Position numbers and translations under genes: made by a program. From Delphinapterus leucas (Eukaryota > Chordata > Mammalia > Artiodactyla > Monodontidae), in the NCBI RefSeq assembly GCF_002288925.2, contig NW_022098049.1, forward strand, positions 2,011,227-2,075,226: a DNA stretch of 64,000 nucleotides, in the 5' to 3' direction. Shown here in pieces: positions 1-11,489 of this stretch. Every line of letters starts with the position of its first letter. Within the stretch, counting starts at the first letter, position 1. The notes under the pieces were generated by a model. That model ran no database searches. It had not been told where the DNA came from and saw only the letters and a program-made list of their open reading frames with translations.

Positions 1-1065
1 CCAGATTTGTCTGGATTCGTGGTCCTGGTTCAGTTATTCGCCCACTGTGTGACCTGATCCGTGAAGTGGGCATTGATTAAAATAATGCATGTAAGGTGCC
101 TGTCAGCAAGTGAGTAGTGCATGTTCATTCAAAATTCCTGTTCCAAGTGCAAAGAGAAAAGCAAAGGCAGGCAGGGAGATTTTTTTCAGCTTCCTCTTTT
201 TGAAGGCTCCTTGGTTTTGGAACTTCCACCCTCTCTTGTTCTGAGGTGCCCCCAGGTCTGACCTCCTCCTGGCCCAACAACTAACTGAGGTAGATATTTT
301 CCTGAAATGGTCAGGAAGTCACGGAAGGGCAGTTTACGGGTAAAAGAGAGTTCTTTGCCCTTTGAACTCAGGCTTCCTGAGCTAAGGGGTTTCCAGCTTT
401 TTTACCACTAAGAACCCTTTTAGTTATTTTCCCCCAGAGTAGTGGAGGATTTGTGTATGCAATAAAACTGCATTTATTAACCAATGCTTGCTTCATTTTC
501 CTTTACAAAAATAATTGAATCCAAATCCTGTATAACAGCCAATCCAAGCCTCTGCCCAGCCTGAGCCTATCAGCATTGCCTCGCTGTGTGTTAGGATTCT
601 ATGAAAGTGAAGAAGTAACTGCCAAAGGACCCTGGGAAGCCTGAGGAAAGGTTAAACGTGATTGATATTGAGTCTTTGGCAATAATGAAAACAGCCCAAA
701 GACCCCTATCACTGTTGAGGACCCGGGGTCTGGGACCCCAGCTTGTAAACCACCACCTCAATTGATAGGTCCTGGAATACTTTTTTAAAAGAGGAGAGCA
801 CTCTGTAACTGTTAAATACATCTTACATACCTAGGAAATGCCAGGTGTTAGGGAGTAAATGGAAATTCTGTAAGCATCTAAAATGGTATGGATGGTGATA
901 AAAGTGATAAAAGTTGATTTCTATAGATTTGTATCTATAAAAATCTGAATTTAGATAGAGGGGTGTGATTGAGTTTCCCCAGGCAAGGTAGCTATCACCT
1001 CCTCGAGGCAACCTGCCTTCCTCTTTCCTGTAATTTCCCCATGCTTCTATCCACTGTGGTATTAA
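1..1065. other. Intergenic, no gene seen
   Basis: Unassigned sequence downstream of ZHX1. A possible old DNA-transposon relic lies near 385-470. No exon of the neighbouring gene expected on this side (C8orf76) was recognised. Confidence 0.5.
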
Positions 1066-1069
1066 TCAC

Positions 1070-1170
1070 ACCGTGGACTGTTGGAGATTGGAGACTGTGT
1101 CTTTTTCACTCTTGTAACCTCAGCCCCCAGAGAGGGCTTGGCCCAGAGCAGCTCAATCAATGCCTGTTGC
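1070..1170 (+). repeat. L2 3'-end fragment
   Basis: Diverged match to the L2 tail pattern: agactgtgtctttttcactc, then agggcttggcccagagcagc and tcaatcaatg. Confidence 0.5.
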
Positions 1171-1249
1171 ATGCGTAGAAATGGCAGAAGGAGCAGACAG
1201 GAGCATTTCTCAGTTGTAAGTCACATGTTCATGTCCTCTCTATGAGTGG

Positions 1250-1400
1250 GGGAGGGGAGAACATTTATTGAGCATCTGTGACGAACTAGGTTGTGCTATG
1301 GGCAACCTATTAGCTTTATTTTAATTAATCCTCACAATCTCTCTCTCTCTCTCTCTGAATTAGACGTTATTACTTCCATTCAAAGAGCTGAAGGCTCTGG
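1250..1400 (-). repeat. MIR fragment with a (CT)n run
   Basis: Antisense MIR (acatttattgagcatctgtg, taattaatcctcacaat) interrupted by a short CT microsatellite at about 1339-1357. Confidence 0.65.
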
Positions 1401-1944
1401 TGCTTTGCTGGTTGCTCAGAAGAGGCTGTGGGGCTGGGAGGTGACAGGGAAGCCAAATAGACATGGATGCGTAGTCTACAGGACTTACAACCACTGGGAT
1501 CTCGGCCTTGGCCTTGGCTGGGAGGCCCTGAGCACATCACTCTTAGGGGTGCTTCCAGGGACAGGACTGTTCTCACTGTACTTAGCAATTGCAGCCCTTC
1601 ACGCCCCTCCCAGCATCGGGCGCCTCTCAATTTCCACCTCTTCCTCTCAAAGGCACTCCCCTGCAGAACACCAAAATATCATCTTTAATCAAAGGTGGGA
1701 AGACTGGTTGTCTTCAGAGCACTTCTGGAATTGCCCAGAAATACAGACCTTCTGTGAGGCAAGAGGGAGCCTGAGGAAGTTCTTATCCAGCCCTCAAGGA
1801 TGGGTGTCTGAGGTTAGCACTTTCCTCCCTGGCCCAAAGGAGATGTTGGAGGTGCTTTGAAAAAGCCTGACACCTTTCTAACTACGCACCCCTTAGCTAG
1901 GCAATCAAAGCCATCTACAACCTGTTGCCAACCTAACCAATACT

Positions 1945-2130
1945 GTTTCATTATTATTATTTTAGTGTTTTAGTTTTTACACCTTTATTGAGGTATAATT
2001 GAGGAACAGTAAACTTCACACATTGAAAGTGAGTTTATATAAGTATACACCTGTGAAACCTTCCCCAAAGTCAAGGTGATGAACACGTGCATCACCCCTG
2101 AAAATTCATCCCCGCCCCCCTCTTCCCCAT
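1945..2130 (+). mobile_element. Old L1-type fragment
   Basis: tttattgaggtataattgag, then gtatacacctgtgaaacctt and tgaacacgtgcatcacccct match a pattern common in ancient L1 elements. No coding content. Confidence 0.55.
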
Positions 2131-2169
2131 CCGCTTAACTGAATCATTGCTCTACACCCAGGCTGGTCC

Positions 2170-2580
2170 TACCCAGATTCCGCCTCCCAGATTCTTCTCC
2201 CTGAGTCTTTCCCTCATCCTGCAACCTTCCCTGCTTACCAGGTTTCGGCTCACCATTTCCTTTGTCAGGAAAGTCCCTCCCAGTGCCCTCCATCTGGCTG
2301 ACTCCCTGGAAGCCTTTCCTGATCCCCTAGTCTGGGCTACATGGCCCCTATCTGGGTTCACATAGTGCCACGTGCTTTCCTCTAACAGGGCGCTTCTCAT
2401 CCCGGATAGCTCTTGTCCAAGCTCGCTTTTTGGCCCTTGCTCACTTGTCCATCACCTGCAGGAGACTGTGAGCTCGTTCTACGCAGGGACTGCGTCATTC
2501 TCTCTGTGTGTAGCACCGAGCAGTGTCTGGCACCCAGTAGGCCCTCACTCCATGTTTGTTGAATGGATTAATCATTAGCT
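2170..2580 (+). repeat. L2 fragment
   Basis: Runs from the L2 gene-like tail (ccctggaagcctttcctgat) to the 3' end (gactgtgagctcgttctacg, agtgtctggcacccagtagg, tgtttgttgaatgga). Confidence 0.75.
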
Positions 2581-2659
2581 ATTTGCACAGAATTCTCTCC
2601 CCTGTACACTGTCCCCTCGTCCTCTAGGGAAACAGTTGGTCCACAGTATTCACTTCTGC

Positions 2660-2835
2660 ATTCTGTGCGCCACCCAATATATTGTTGAGGGCCTGCTCTG
2701 TGCCAGGGGCTGAGGATACCACCCATGGTCCCTGCTCTTAAAGAGCCTAAATTAAAGTGGGGAAGACAGGTGATAAACATGTAAGCAAGCAAATTATTTA
2801 ATTACAGGTTGTGGCAAAGTGCTAGGATAGAGAAT
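2660..2835 (-). repeat. L2 3'-end fragment, antisense
   Basis: ctctgtgccaggggctgagg, then ggtccctgctcttaaagagc and ggtgataaacatgtaagcaa follow the antisense L2 tail. Confidence 0.7.
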
Positions 2836-3119
2836 AACAGGGCTTAGCAGGTGTAAAACATCTTCCATGATGAAATCACATCTCTTCCTCTCCTTTTCTT
2901 ACCCAAGCAGTTTACCTCTGACCTCCCTTTCTCAGTTTCCATGGATATTTGTAAATATTGCTTTTCCTCCTTTTCCATCTCTTTTGGTTTCTTTTGAGCA
3001 AAGCATACCCTTCCATTACTGTTATGAGTTCCAGCCCGCTAATTCTCAAGTATTTATTAATTTATATTACCGTATTAAGCTTGCTCATTTATTTCCCATA
3101 TTCTGTAAATTTTTATAGT

Positions 3120-3500
3120 AGGTACATTCATTGATTCAACTAAAATTTATTGAATACCTGCTATAAGCAAGGACTGTTTTCAGAGTGGAGGATACAGTGA
3201 TAAATAAGACAGATGAGATCCTTGCTCTCATGGAACTTCAGTTTTAGTGGGCAGACAAATAATAAACAAGGAAGTAAACGAACAAGGTGGTTTTAGACCA
3301 TGTTAAGTGCTACAAAGAAAATTTGAGGGATGATGTATAAGGGACTCCTTCATGTAGGGTGGCCAGGGAAGGTGCCTCTGAAGAGCTGAGCCTGGAGTGA
3401 AGAGAAGGAGCTGGCCAAGAGGACATCTGGAGCAAGAGTATCTGAAAAACTGCAAGGCAAGAATGAGTGGGATGTGAGCCACGGCGCCGAGGCCGCGCGA
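3120..3500 (-). repeat. L2 fragment, antisense
   Basis: aaatttattgaatacctgct, gtgataaataagacagatga, then the further L2 region (gtgcctctgaagagctgagc, gagaaggagctggcc). The short CpG-rich patch near 3480-3500 is inside or beside it and is not a CpG island. Confidence 0.75.
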
Positions 3501-4735
3501 GCGTGCAGCAGAGCTTGCTGTGTGGCCTGAGACGGGAGGGTGGGTAGCCAGGCAGGGAGCAAATCGTGTGCACAACACATGTTTATTGAAAGAATGAATG
3601 ATCTAATGATCCCAGACTTCAAGTATTGCATCTTACTAGCTTCTTGGCTGTATTTTTTTTTTCAGTTTTTAAATTTTTTAATTTGTTTCAAAGTTAAACC
3701 CAAGACACATTGACTTCATAGGAAATCCACTGAGAAATGTTTTTCTAGGCCGAACACCTCTTTCCCTTTAGTCTCCCCCAACAAAGCACGTACATGTTAC
3801 TTTCATTTTATAATCACTGCTGTCCTACCACTATACCAAGATCATCTAAACTCTGTGTGTAGTATTCTGAATGTTCTTAGTTATACCGTAAGTTCACTGA
3901 TTGCAAAAGATTTTCTGGGATAACCTGTCACTTGAATTCTTTGGCTACTTTTGAAGATGAAGTCCAAAGGACTGTTAAATGGTTCTCCTTTTTGGGGGTG
4001 GGTGGTATTTTATAGGCATTAGCAACTAGCACCTGGGGCTGTGCTGATCCCATCTGGCATCACAACCTATAAAACCAAAGAATCATTTGATGCAGCAGCC
4101 AACTAAGTGACTCAAAACTGAAGGTTAAATTTAAAGAGAAAACTAACTTAGAGAAAAAAAGGTAATCCTAGAGGAACCCATTCTAAGCAATCAATCATTA
4201 TGCCTGTGTGTGTGTGTGTGTGTAAGGCACAACCAGATCGATTCAGTGCAGCCTGGTAGGTCCCAGATGACACTCCTTTTTGGGAGACAGTGGTCTGGGG
4301 GAGCAGAATCTGGCAAGTGGCCAGTACCCGTAAGCTTCTTGGCTGTATTTTATTGTATTTACTGTGTCTGGTGCCCATGATGTCGCATTATTTTGCCATC
4401 ACTCCCTCGGTTGTCATATGATCTGACTCTGTAGCTGAATTTTGGCCTCTTTCCTCTTTCCCTCTACAAAACTCAATTTCATGCCCTTTTTTTCAGGTCA
4501 GCAGCTCCTGAGCCAAATGAAATTTTCTCAGGACTTGTGGAGTGTACTGTCTCTTGCTGAGATCATTTCATTCCAGTATCACAGGCTGTTGCCCCAAAGA
4601 CAAACACTGCCTGCCAACACCGGCTATGTGCACAACCAGCCGGCATTGCTTTTTTCTCTCCTGGCTCCCAAACTTGCAATCTTCAGTGCAATTTGATGAA
4701 CATTTACTGAGCAACAATTTTGTGAAGACAAGGCT
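3501..4735. other. Intergenic, mostly unassigned
   Basis: AT-rich single-copy-looking sequence with a (TG)n microsatellite at about 4203-4223. No gene supported. Confidence 0.5.
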
Positions 4736-4739
4736 AGGC

Positions 4740-4960
4740 ACTAGAGGCAGTGGGTAAGGGTGAGAGCTCTGGAGACAGTTCATGTTTTATGCCTCCAACA
4801 CTTACTAGGTATGTGAATTTGAGCCTTCGTGAGGCTTGCTTTCCTTATCTATACCGTGGGGGTAATAATAATATTTACCTCATGGATCATCCATGGATTG
4901 AAATAAATCATGTAACTCTCTCAATCCAGTGCTTGACACATAGTGTTCAATAAATGTTAG
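4740..4960 (+). repeat. MIR SINE
   Basis: tgagagctctggagacagtt, cttactaggtatgtgaattt, gtgggggtaataataatatt and gacacatagtgttcaataaa follow the MIR consensus. Confidence 0.8.
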
Positions 4961-5722
4961 CTTAAAAAAATTTTTTTTTAAATGTGGTTTCTGCCTTTAA
5001 AGTGCTATAAGCTAGTGAAATAGATGTACATACAGAGTCAACTAGGACCTGCTGGGTAGATGTAGGGGGAGCAGTCAGTATTGACTAGAGCAGGAAGGGA
5101 ATGAGGGAGGCCTCAAGGGGGCAGCAACTGTGGTGGCGACGTCAGAAGAACAAACCAGACAGAAGGAATACCATAAATGTATTATTTCAGTCAAAGCAGC
5201 TGTGTACCTGTGTAAAAAACAGTTAATGAACAAGGGCCTGAATATAATACAAGATCGAAAGTAATGAACCCCTTAAGAGAAATATAAAGTGCAAAGGAAG
5301 TCAAGGAGAAAGAGAGCTTAATTCCACTAAGGTACTTTGTATTTCAAGATAGTCTTCAAAAAATGGTGCTGGAATAACTGGACATCCACAGGCAAAAAAA
5401 AAAAAAAAAGAATCTAGACAAACACCTTACACCCTTCACAAAAAGTAACACAAAATGGATCATAGATCTAAATGTAAAATGCAAAACTATTAAACTCCTA
5501 GAAAATAACATGGGGAAAACCAAGATGACCTTCAGTATGGCAATGGCTTTTTAGATACAACACCAAAGGCATAATCCATGAAAGAAATAATTGATGAAAT
5601 GGACTTCATTAAAATTAAAAACTTCTGCTCTATGAAAGACAGTTTCAAAAGGATGCGAAGACAAGCCATAACCTGGGTGAAAATATTTGCAAAAGGCAAA
5701 TCTGATAAAGGACTGTTATCCA

Positions 5723-6055
5723 GGGACTTCCCCGGTGGCACAGTGGTTGAGAATCCACCTGCCAATGCAGGGGGGGCACGGGTTCGATTCCTGGTCCGGG
5801 AAGATGCTGTATGCTGCGGAGCAACTAAGCCCGTGTGCCACAACTACTGAGCCTGCGCTCTAGAGCGTGCAAGCCACAACTACCGAGCCCACAAAACTAG
5901 AGCCCGTGTTCTGCAACAAGAGAAGCCACTGCAACAAGAAGCCTGCGCACCACACTAAACAGTAGCGCCCCGCTCACCGCAACTAGAGAAAGCCTGCATG
6001 CAGCAAGGAAGACCCAATGCAGCCAAAAATTAAATAGAATTTTTTTTTTAAAAAA
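5723..6055 (+). mobile_element. CHR SINE, long form
   Basis: Head gggacttccccggtggcaca and an A-rich tail, flanked by the target duplication aaaggactgttatcca inside the L1. Confidence 0.95.
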
Positions 6056-6134
6056 GGACTGTTATCCAACATATAGAAAGAACTCCTAAAACTTAGTAAG
6101 AAAACAAACAACCTGATTTAAAAGCAGGCCAAAG

Positions 6135-6340
6135 GGCTTCCCTGGTGGCGCAGTTGTTGAGAGTCCACCTGCCAATGCAGGGGACACGGGTTCGTGCCCC
6201 AGTCCGGGAAGATCCCACATGCCACGGAGCGGCTGGGCCCGTGAGCCATGGCCACTGAGCCTGTGCGTCCGGAGCCTGTGCTCCGCAACGGGAGAGGCCA
6301 CAACAGTGAGAGGCCCGCATACCACAAAAAAAATAAAAAT
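6135..6340 (+). mobile_element. CHR SINE, short form
   Basis: Head ggcttccctggtggcgcag; target duplication aaaagcaggccaaag on both sides. Inserted in the same L1. Confidence 0.95.
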
Positions 6341-6872
6341 AAAAGCAGGCCAAAGACCTTAACAGAAATCTCACCAAGGAAGATATACAGATGGCAAATA
6401 AGCACATGAAAAGATGCTCAACACCATATGTCATCAAGGAAATGTAAATTAAAACAACAGTGAGATACCGCTACATACCTATTAGAATGGCCCAAATCCA
6501 GGATGTTGACAACACCAAATGCTGGTGAGAATGCGGAGCTACAGGAACTCTCATTCATTCCTGGTGGGAATGCAAAATGGTATAACCACTTTGGAGGATA
6601 GTTTGGCAGTCTCTTACAAAACTAAACATACTTTTACCATATGTCATAAAGACATCACAAGCAGAGATACGTATAGACCAATATCCCTTATGAATATAAG
6701 TGTGAAAATCCTCAACAAAATACTAGCAAATGTAATACAACAGCATATCAAAAATATGGCACACCATAACCAAGTGGGATTTATCCTAGGAATATGAGTG
6801 ACTCAGCAAAAGAAAATGAATCAATGTACTACATCATGTTAACAGAACGAAGGGGAAAAAAAAGTAAGCTCA

Positions 6873-7460
6873 GGGCTTCCCTGGTGGTGCAGCAGTTAAG
6901 AATCCACCTGCCCATGCAGGGGACACGGGTTCGATCCCTGGTCCAGGAAGATCCCACATGCTGCAGAGCAACTAAGCCTGTGTGCCACAACTACTGAGCC
7001 TGTGCTCTAGAGCCCGCGAGCCACAACTACTGAGCCCACATGCCACAACTACTTAAGCCTGCGTGCCCAGAGCCTGTGCTCCACAACAAGAGAAGCCACC
7101 GCAGTGAGAAGCCTGCGCTCTGCAACAAAGAGTAGCCCCCACTCATCACAGCTAAAGAAAGCCTGCGTGGGGCTTCCCTGGTGGCGCAGTGGTTGAGAGT
7201 CCACCTGCCGATGCAGGGGACACGGGTTCGTGCCCCGGTCCGGGAAGATCCCACATGCCGCGGAGCAGCTGGGCCTGCGAGCCATGGCTGCTGAGCCTGT
7301 GTGTCCGAAGCCTGTGCTCCGCAACGGGAGAGGCCACAACAGTGAGAGGCCCGCGTACTGCAAAAAAAAAACCCCAAAAAAAACAAAAAGAGAAGGCCCG
7401 CGTGCAGCAACTAAGACCCAATGCAGCCAAAAATAAATGAATAAATAAATTTAATTTAAA
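6873..7460 (+). mobile_element. CHR SINE, long form, carrying a second SINE inside
   Basis: Target duplication aaaaaagtaagctca on both sides. The element is split by a younger short-form SINE starting near 7170 and resumes at gcccgcgtgcagcaacta. Confidence 0.93.
7170..7390 (+). mobile_element. CHR SINE, short form, nested in another SINE
   Basis: Head ggcttccctggtggcgcagt. The flanking duplication agaaagcctgcgtg / agaaggcccgcgtg is drawn from the host SINE. Confidence 0.92.
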
Positions 7461-7540
7461 AAAAAAGTAAGCTCATTTCAATCGATGCAGAAAAGACATT
7501 TGACAAAAGCCAAAACTCTTTCATGATAAAACCTCTTAGA

Positions 7541-7897
7541 GGGCTTCCCTGATGGTGCAGTGGTTAAGCATCTGCCTGCTGGGCTTCCCTGGTGGCACCG
7601 CCTGCCAATGCAGGGGACGTGGGTTCGAGCCCTGGTCCGGGAAGATGCCACATGCCACGGAGCTACTAAGCCTGTGCGCCACAACTACTGAGCCTGTGCT
7701 CTAGAGCCCGCGAGCCACAGCTACTGAAGCCCGTGCGTCTAGAGCCTGTGCTCTGCAGCAAGAGAAGCCACCACAATGAGCAGCCCACGCACTGCAACGA
7801 AGAGTAGCCCCTGCTCACCGCAACTAGAGAAAGCCCGTGTGCAGCAACGAAGACCCAACACAGCCAAAAAATAAATAAATAAATAAATTTTAAAAAA
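7541..7897 (+). mobile_element. CHR SINE, long form, with duplicated head
   Basis: Target duplication acctcttaga. After 40 bp the head restarts (gggcttccctggtggcacc at 7581) and then joins the normal body, a partial internal duplication. Confidence 0.9.
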
Positions 7898-9166
7898 TAC
7901 CTCTTAGAAAACTAGGAGTAGAATTTCCTCAACATGATAAACAGCATTTAATAAAAACCCACAGAGAACATCATATTTGATGGTGAGACTGAAAGCTTTC
8001 TTTTATGATCAAGAACAAGACAAGGATGCCCTCTTTCACTATTGCTATTCAACACAGTACTAGAAGTTCTAGCCAGAACCATTAGAGAAGAAAAAGAATA
8101 ATAGGCATCCAAATTGGAAAGCAGTAGAACAACATCTATTTATGGATGACATGATCCTATATATAGAAAATTCTAAAGAATCCACAAGAAATCTACTAGG
8201 GCTAATAAACAAGTTCAGAGAAGTTGCAGGTTACAAGATCAACAAAAAAAATTTGTTGTGTTTCTATACACCAGCAATGAACAATCTGAAAAGGAAATTA
8301 AGAAAGCAATTCTAATTAACAATAACATCCTAAAAGAATAAAATACCTATCAATAAATGTAACCAAGGAGGTGAAAGAAAGACTTGTACAGTGAAAACTA
8401 CAAAACATTGCTGAAAGAAATTAAATAAGACCTAAATAAGTGGAAAAACATCTTGTGTTCATATATAGGAATACTTAATATTGTCAAGATGTTAGTACTA
8501 CCCAAAGCAATCTAAAGATTCAACATAATTCCTTCCATAATTCATAATTCAAACTTTCAACAACTTTTTTTGCATAACTGTAAAAACCAACCCTCAAATT
8601 CATATGGAATTGCTAGGGACCCCAAATAAAACAGTCTTGAAAAACAAGAAAGCTGAAGGACTCGTACTCCTGATTTGAAAATGCACTACAAACCTAAAAT
8701 AGTCAAAACAGTGTGGTACTGGCATAAGGCTAGACATATAGACCAATGGAGTGGAACTGAGAGCCCAGAAATAAACCTTTACATATATGGCCAATTGGTT
8801 TTTGACAAGGGCGCCAGGTCCATTCAAAGGGGAAAAGATAGGTGCCTCAACAGATGGTGCTGGAATAACTGGATTGCCACACACTAAAGAATGAAGTTGG
8901 ACCCCTACCTCATAGCATATACAAAAATTTACTCAAACTGGATTAACCTAAATATTAGAGCTACAACCATAAAATCTTAGAATATAGGGGTCAATCTTCA
9001 TGACCTTGGATTTGGCAATGGATTCTTAGATATGACACCAAAAGCATAAGCAACAACAAAGAAAAATAAACTGGACTTCACCAAAATTAAAACTGTGCGT
9101 GCATCAGTTTTTCTGTGTGCACTATCAATAAAGTGAAAAAGACAACCCACAGAAGGGGATAAAGTA

Positions 9167-10147
9167 CAGTCAATTCTCATTACTTACAGTAGTTATGTTC
9201 TATAAAGTCACCACGAATACTGAACAGATGCTCCTAGGGTTAAGATCCTGGGATCTGGACTTCCCTGGTACTGCAGTGGTTAAGAATCCACCTGCCAATG
9301 CAGGGGATATGGGTTTGAGCCCTGGTCAGTGAAGATCCCACATGCCGTGGGGCAACTTAAGCCTGTGCGCCACAACTACTGAGCCTGCACTCTAGAACCC
9401 ATGAGCCACAACTACTGAACCCGCATGCCACAGCTTCTGAAGCCCGTGTGCCTAGAGCCTGTGCTCCGCAACAAGAGAAGTCGCCACAATGAGAAACCTG
9501 CGCACCACTACCAAGAGTAGCCCCCGCTTGCCGCAACTAGAGAAAGTCCACATGCAGCAACGAAGACCCAACGCAGCCATAAATTAATTAACTAATTAAT
9601 TTAAAAAGATCCTGGGATCTTCTGGTCATAAGTTTCATCAATCAGTCAATACATAACCTTGCTTCATGTGATTTTGCTTAAAGACACCTTTTTTAATATA
9701 TATTGATATATACTGTTTACTCATTAACGTTGAATTCACGGCCAAGAGCACTATTCCTCATGTCTGAACGAAGCTTATCTAACACACATTTTCTCCACGC
9801 ACCCCACAGCCTTCTTGCGTTTAGGAATGCTAGACAACACTTTGGTACTACACTTGGGGGATCATTTTAAACAGTGAAATCACCAACAAAAAACACAAAA
9901 ATATTTTAAAAGTGGCACTAAACATTACAAAAAGGAGGCTTCTTTACAGTCTGAGAGCTGAGAGGCAAAACGTCACCTTTTTTGACCTCAGCTGGGAATG
10001 TACACACTGGGCAACTCAAATATTTTTGCCACTATGCACAAGCACATGAATGAGCACTAAAGTGCCATGAATATTGATTCGGGGGTTACAGTTAAGTTTT
10101 AACGAGTAAAATTTGCGTATATAGAATCTGTAAATGAGGACTGACTG
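9167..10147. mobile_element. Tigger/mariner-like DNA transposon relic, split by a SINE
   Basis: Terminal inverted repeats (cagtcaattctcatta at the left, taaatgaggactgactg at the right) are flanked by TA. The L1 sequence is continuous once it is removed. With the SINE taken out it is about 630 bp, non-autonomous and non-coding. Confidence 0.75.
9257..9606 (+). mobile_element. CHR SINE, long form
   Basis: Target duplication agatcctgggatct on both sides; inserted in the Tigger-like element. Confidence 0.93.
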
Positions 10148-10744
10148 TATTTACGAATCGTATATCTGATAAGAGTGTAACATCCAGAATATATGAAAAA
10201 CTCCTAAAACTCAACAACAAAAAGGCAACCCAATTAAAAACTTAGCAAAGGACTCAGACAGACATTTTTCCAAAGACGATATACAAATGGTCGTTAACCA
10301 CATAAAAGATGCTCAACATCATTAGCCATTAGAGAAATGCAAATCAAAGCCACAGTGAGATATCACTTCACACCTACTAGGATGGTGATAACAATAATTT
10401 TAAAAACTGAAAATAAAAGGTGTTGGTGAGGATACTGAGAAATTAGAACCCTTGTATATTGCTGGTGGAATGTAAAATGGCTACAGACAACTGTGGAAAA
10501 CAGTTTGATGGTTCCTCAAAAAGTTAAACACAGAATTGCCATAAGATTCAGCAATTCCACTCCTAGATACATACCCAAAAGAACTGAAAATAGGGACTCA
10601 CACTGTGAGTTGTATGCTGATGTTCACTGTAGCATTTTTCTAGCCAAAAGGTGACAACAACCCAAGTGTCCATCCATAAACAGATGAATACACACACACG
10701 TGGGCATACACGCTGGAATATTATTCAGCCATAAAAAAGAATGA

Positions 10745-11093
10745 GGGCTTCCCTGGTGTCTCAGTGGTTAAGAATCCGCCTGCCAATGCAGGGGATATGG
10801 GTTCGAGCCCTGGTCCGGGAAGATCTCCCATGCCGTGGAGCAACTAAGCCCGAGCACCACAACTACTGAGCCTGTGCTCTAGAGCCCGCAAGCCACGACT
10901 ACTCAGCCCACATGCCTCAACTACTGAAGCCCGAACACCTACAGCCCATACTCTGCAACAAGAGAACCCACCACAATGAGAAGCCCACGCACCGCAACGA
11001 AGAGTAGCCCCCACTCGCCGCAACTAGAGAAAGCCCGCACGCAGCAACGAAGACCCAACACAGCCCCCCCAAATAAAAATAAATAAATTTATT
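10745..11093 (+). mobile_element. CHR SINE, long form
   Basis: Target duplication aaaaaagaatga on both sides; inserted in the L1 3' region. Confidence 0.93.
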
Positions 11094-11489
11094 AAAAAAA
11101 GAATGAAATTCTGATATATGCTACCGTATGAATGAACTTTGAAAACACTATGCTAAATGAAATAATTCAGACATAAAAGGACAAGGATTGTATGATTCCA
11201 CTTATTTGAAATATCAAGAATAGGCAAATTCAAAGAAACGGAAAGTAGATGAAAAGTTACCAGGGGTTGTAGGGAGGGGGCAATGGAGAGTTATTGCTTA
11301 ACAGTTACAGAGTTCTGTTTGGGATGATGAAAAGTTTTGGAAATAGTGGATGCTGTTGCCCAACACTGTATATATAATTAATGCCATTGAACTGTACACT
11401 TAAAAATGGATATAATGGCAACTTTTGTTATATTTTACCATGATTTTTTGAAAATTCAGTTAATAAAATGAAAAAAAAATCACTGAAAA

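Larger units (their letters stand above)
5345..6650 (+). mobile_element. L1 ORF2 3' fragment (copy 1), interrupted by two SINEs
   Basis: The sense-oriented C-terminal end of L1 ORF2 begins at aaaatggtgctggaataact and continues through catgaaaagatgctcaacac and aatgctggtgagaatgcgga. It is riddled with stops and split by SINEs at 5723 and 6135, so it is dead. Confidence 0.9.
6650..11460 (+). mobile_element. L1 ORF2 to 3' UTR (copy 2), interrupted by SINEs and a DNA element
   Basis: Sense-oriented L1 from cagaccaatatccct-like sequence through the reverse transcriptase region (ttatggatgacatgatcc encodes the FMDD-like core) to the 3' UTR (attgaactgtacacttaaaa, atattttaccatga). Frameshifts and stops are frequent and no long ORF survives. 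It abuts the ZHX1 polyadenylation signal. Confidence 0.9.

Noticed and set aside
3470..3510. CpG-rich patch as a possible C8orf76 promoter
   Set aside because: It is only tens of bases long and lies in or beside an L2 relic; there is no island, exon or donor site.
7980..8180. Possible functional L1 reverse transcriptase
   Set aside because: The motif region is recognisable but the frame is broken by stops, frameshifts, SINEs and a DNA transposon.
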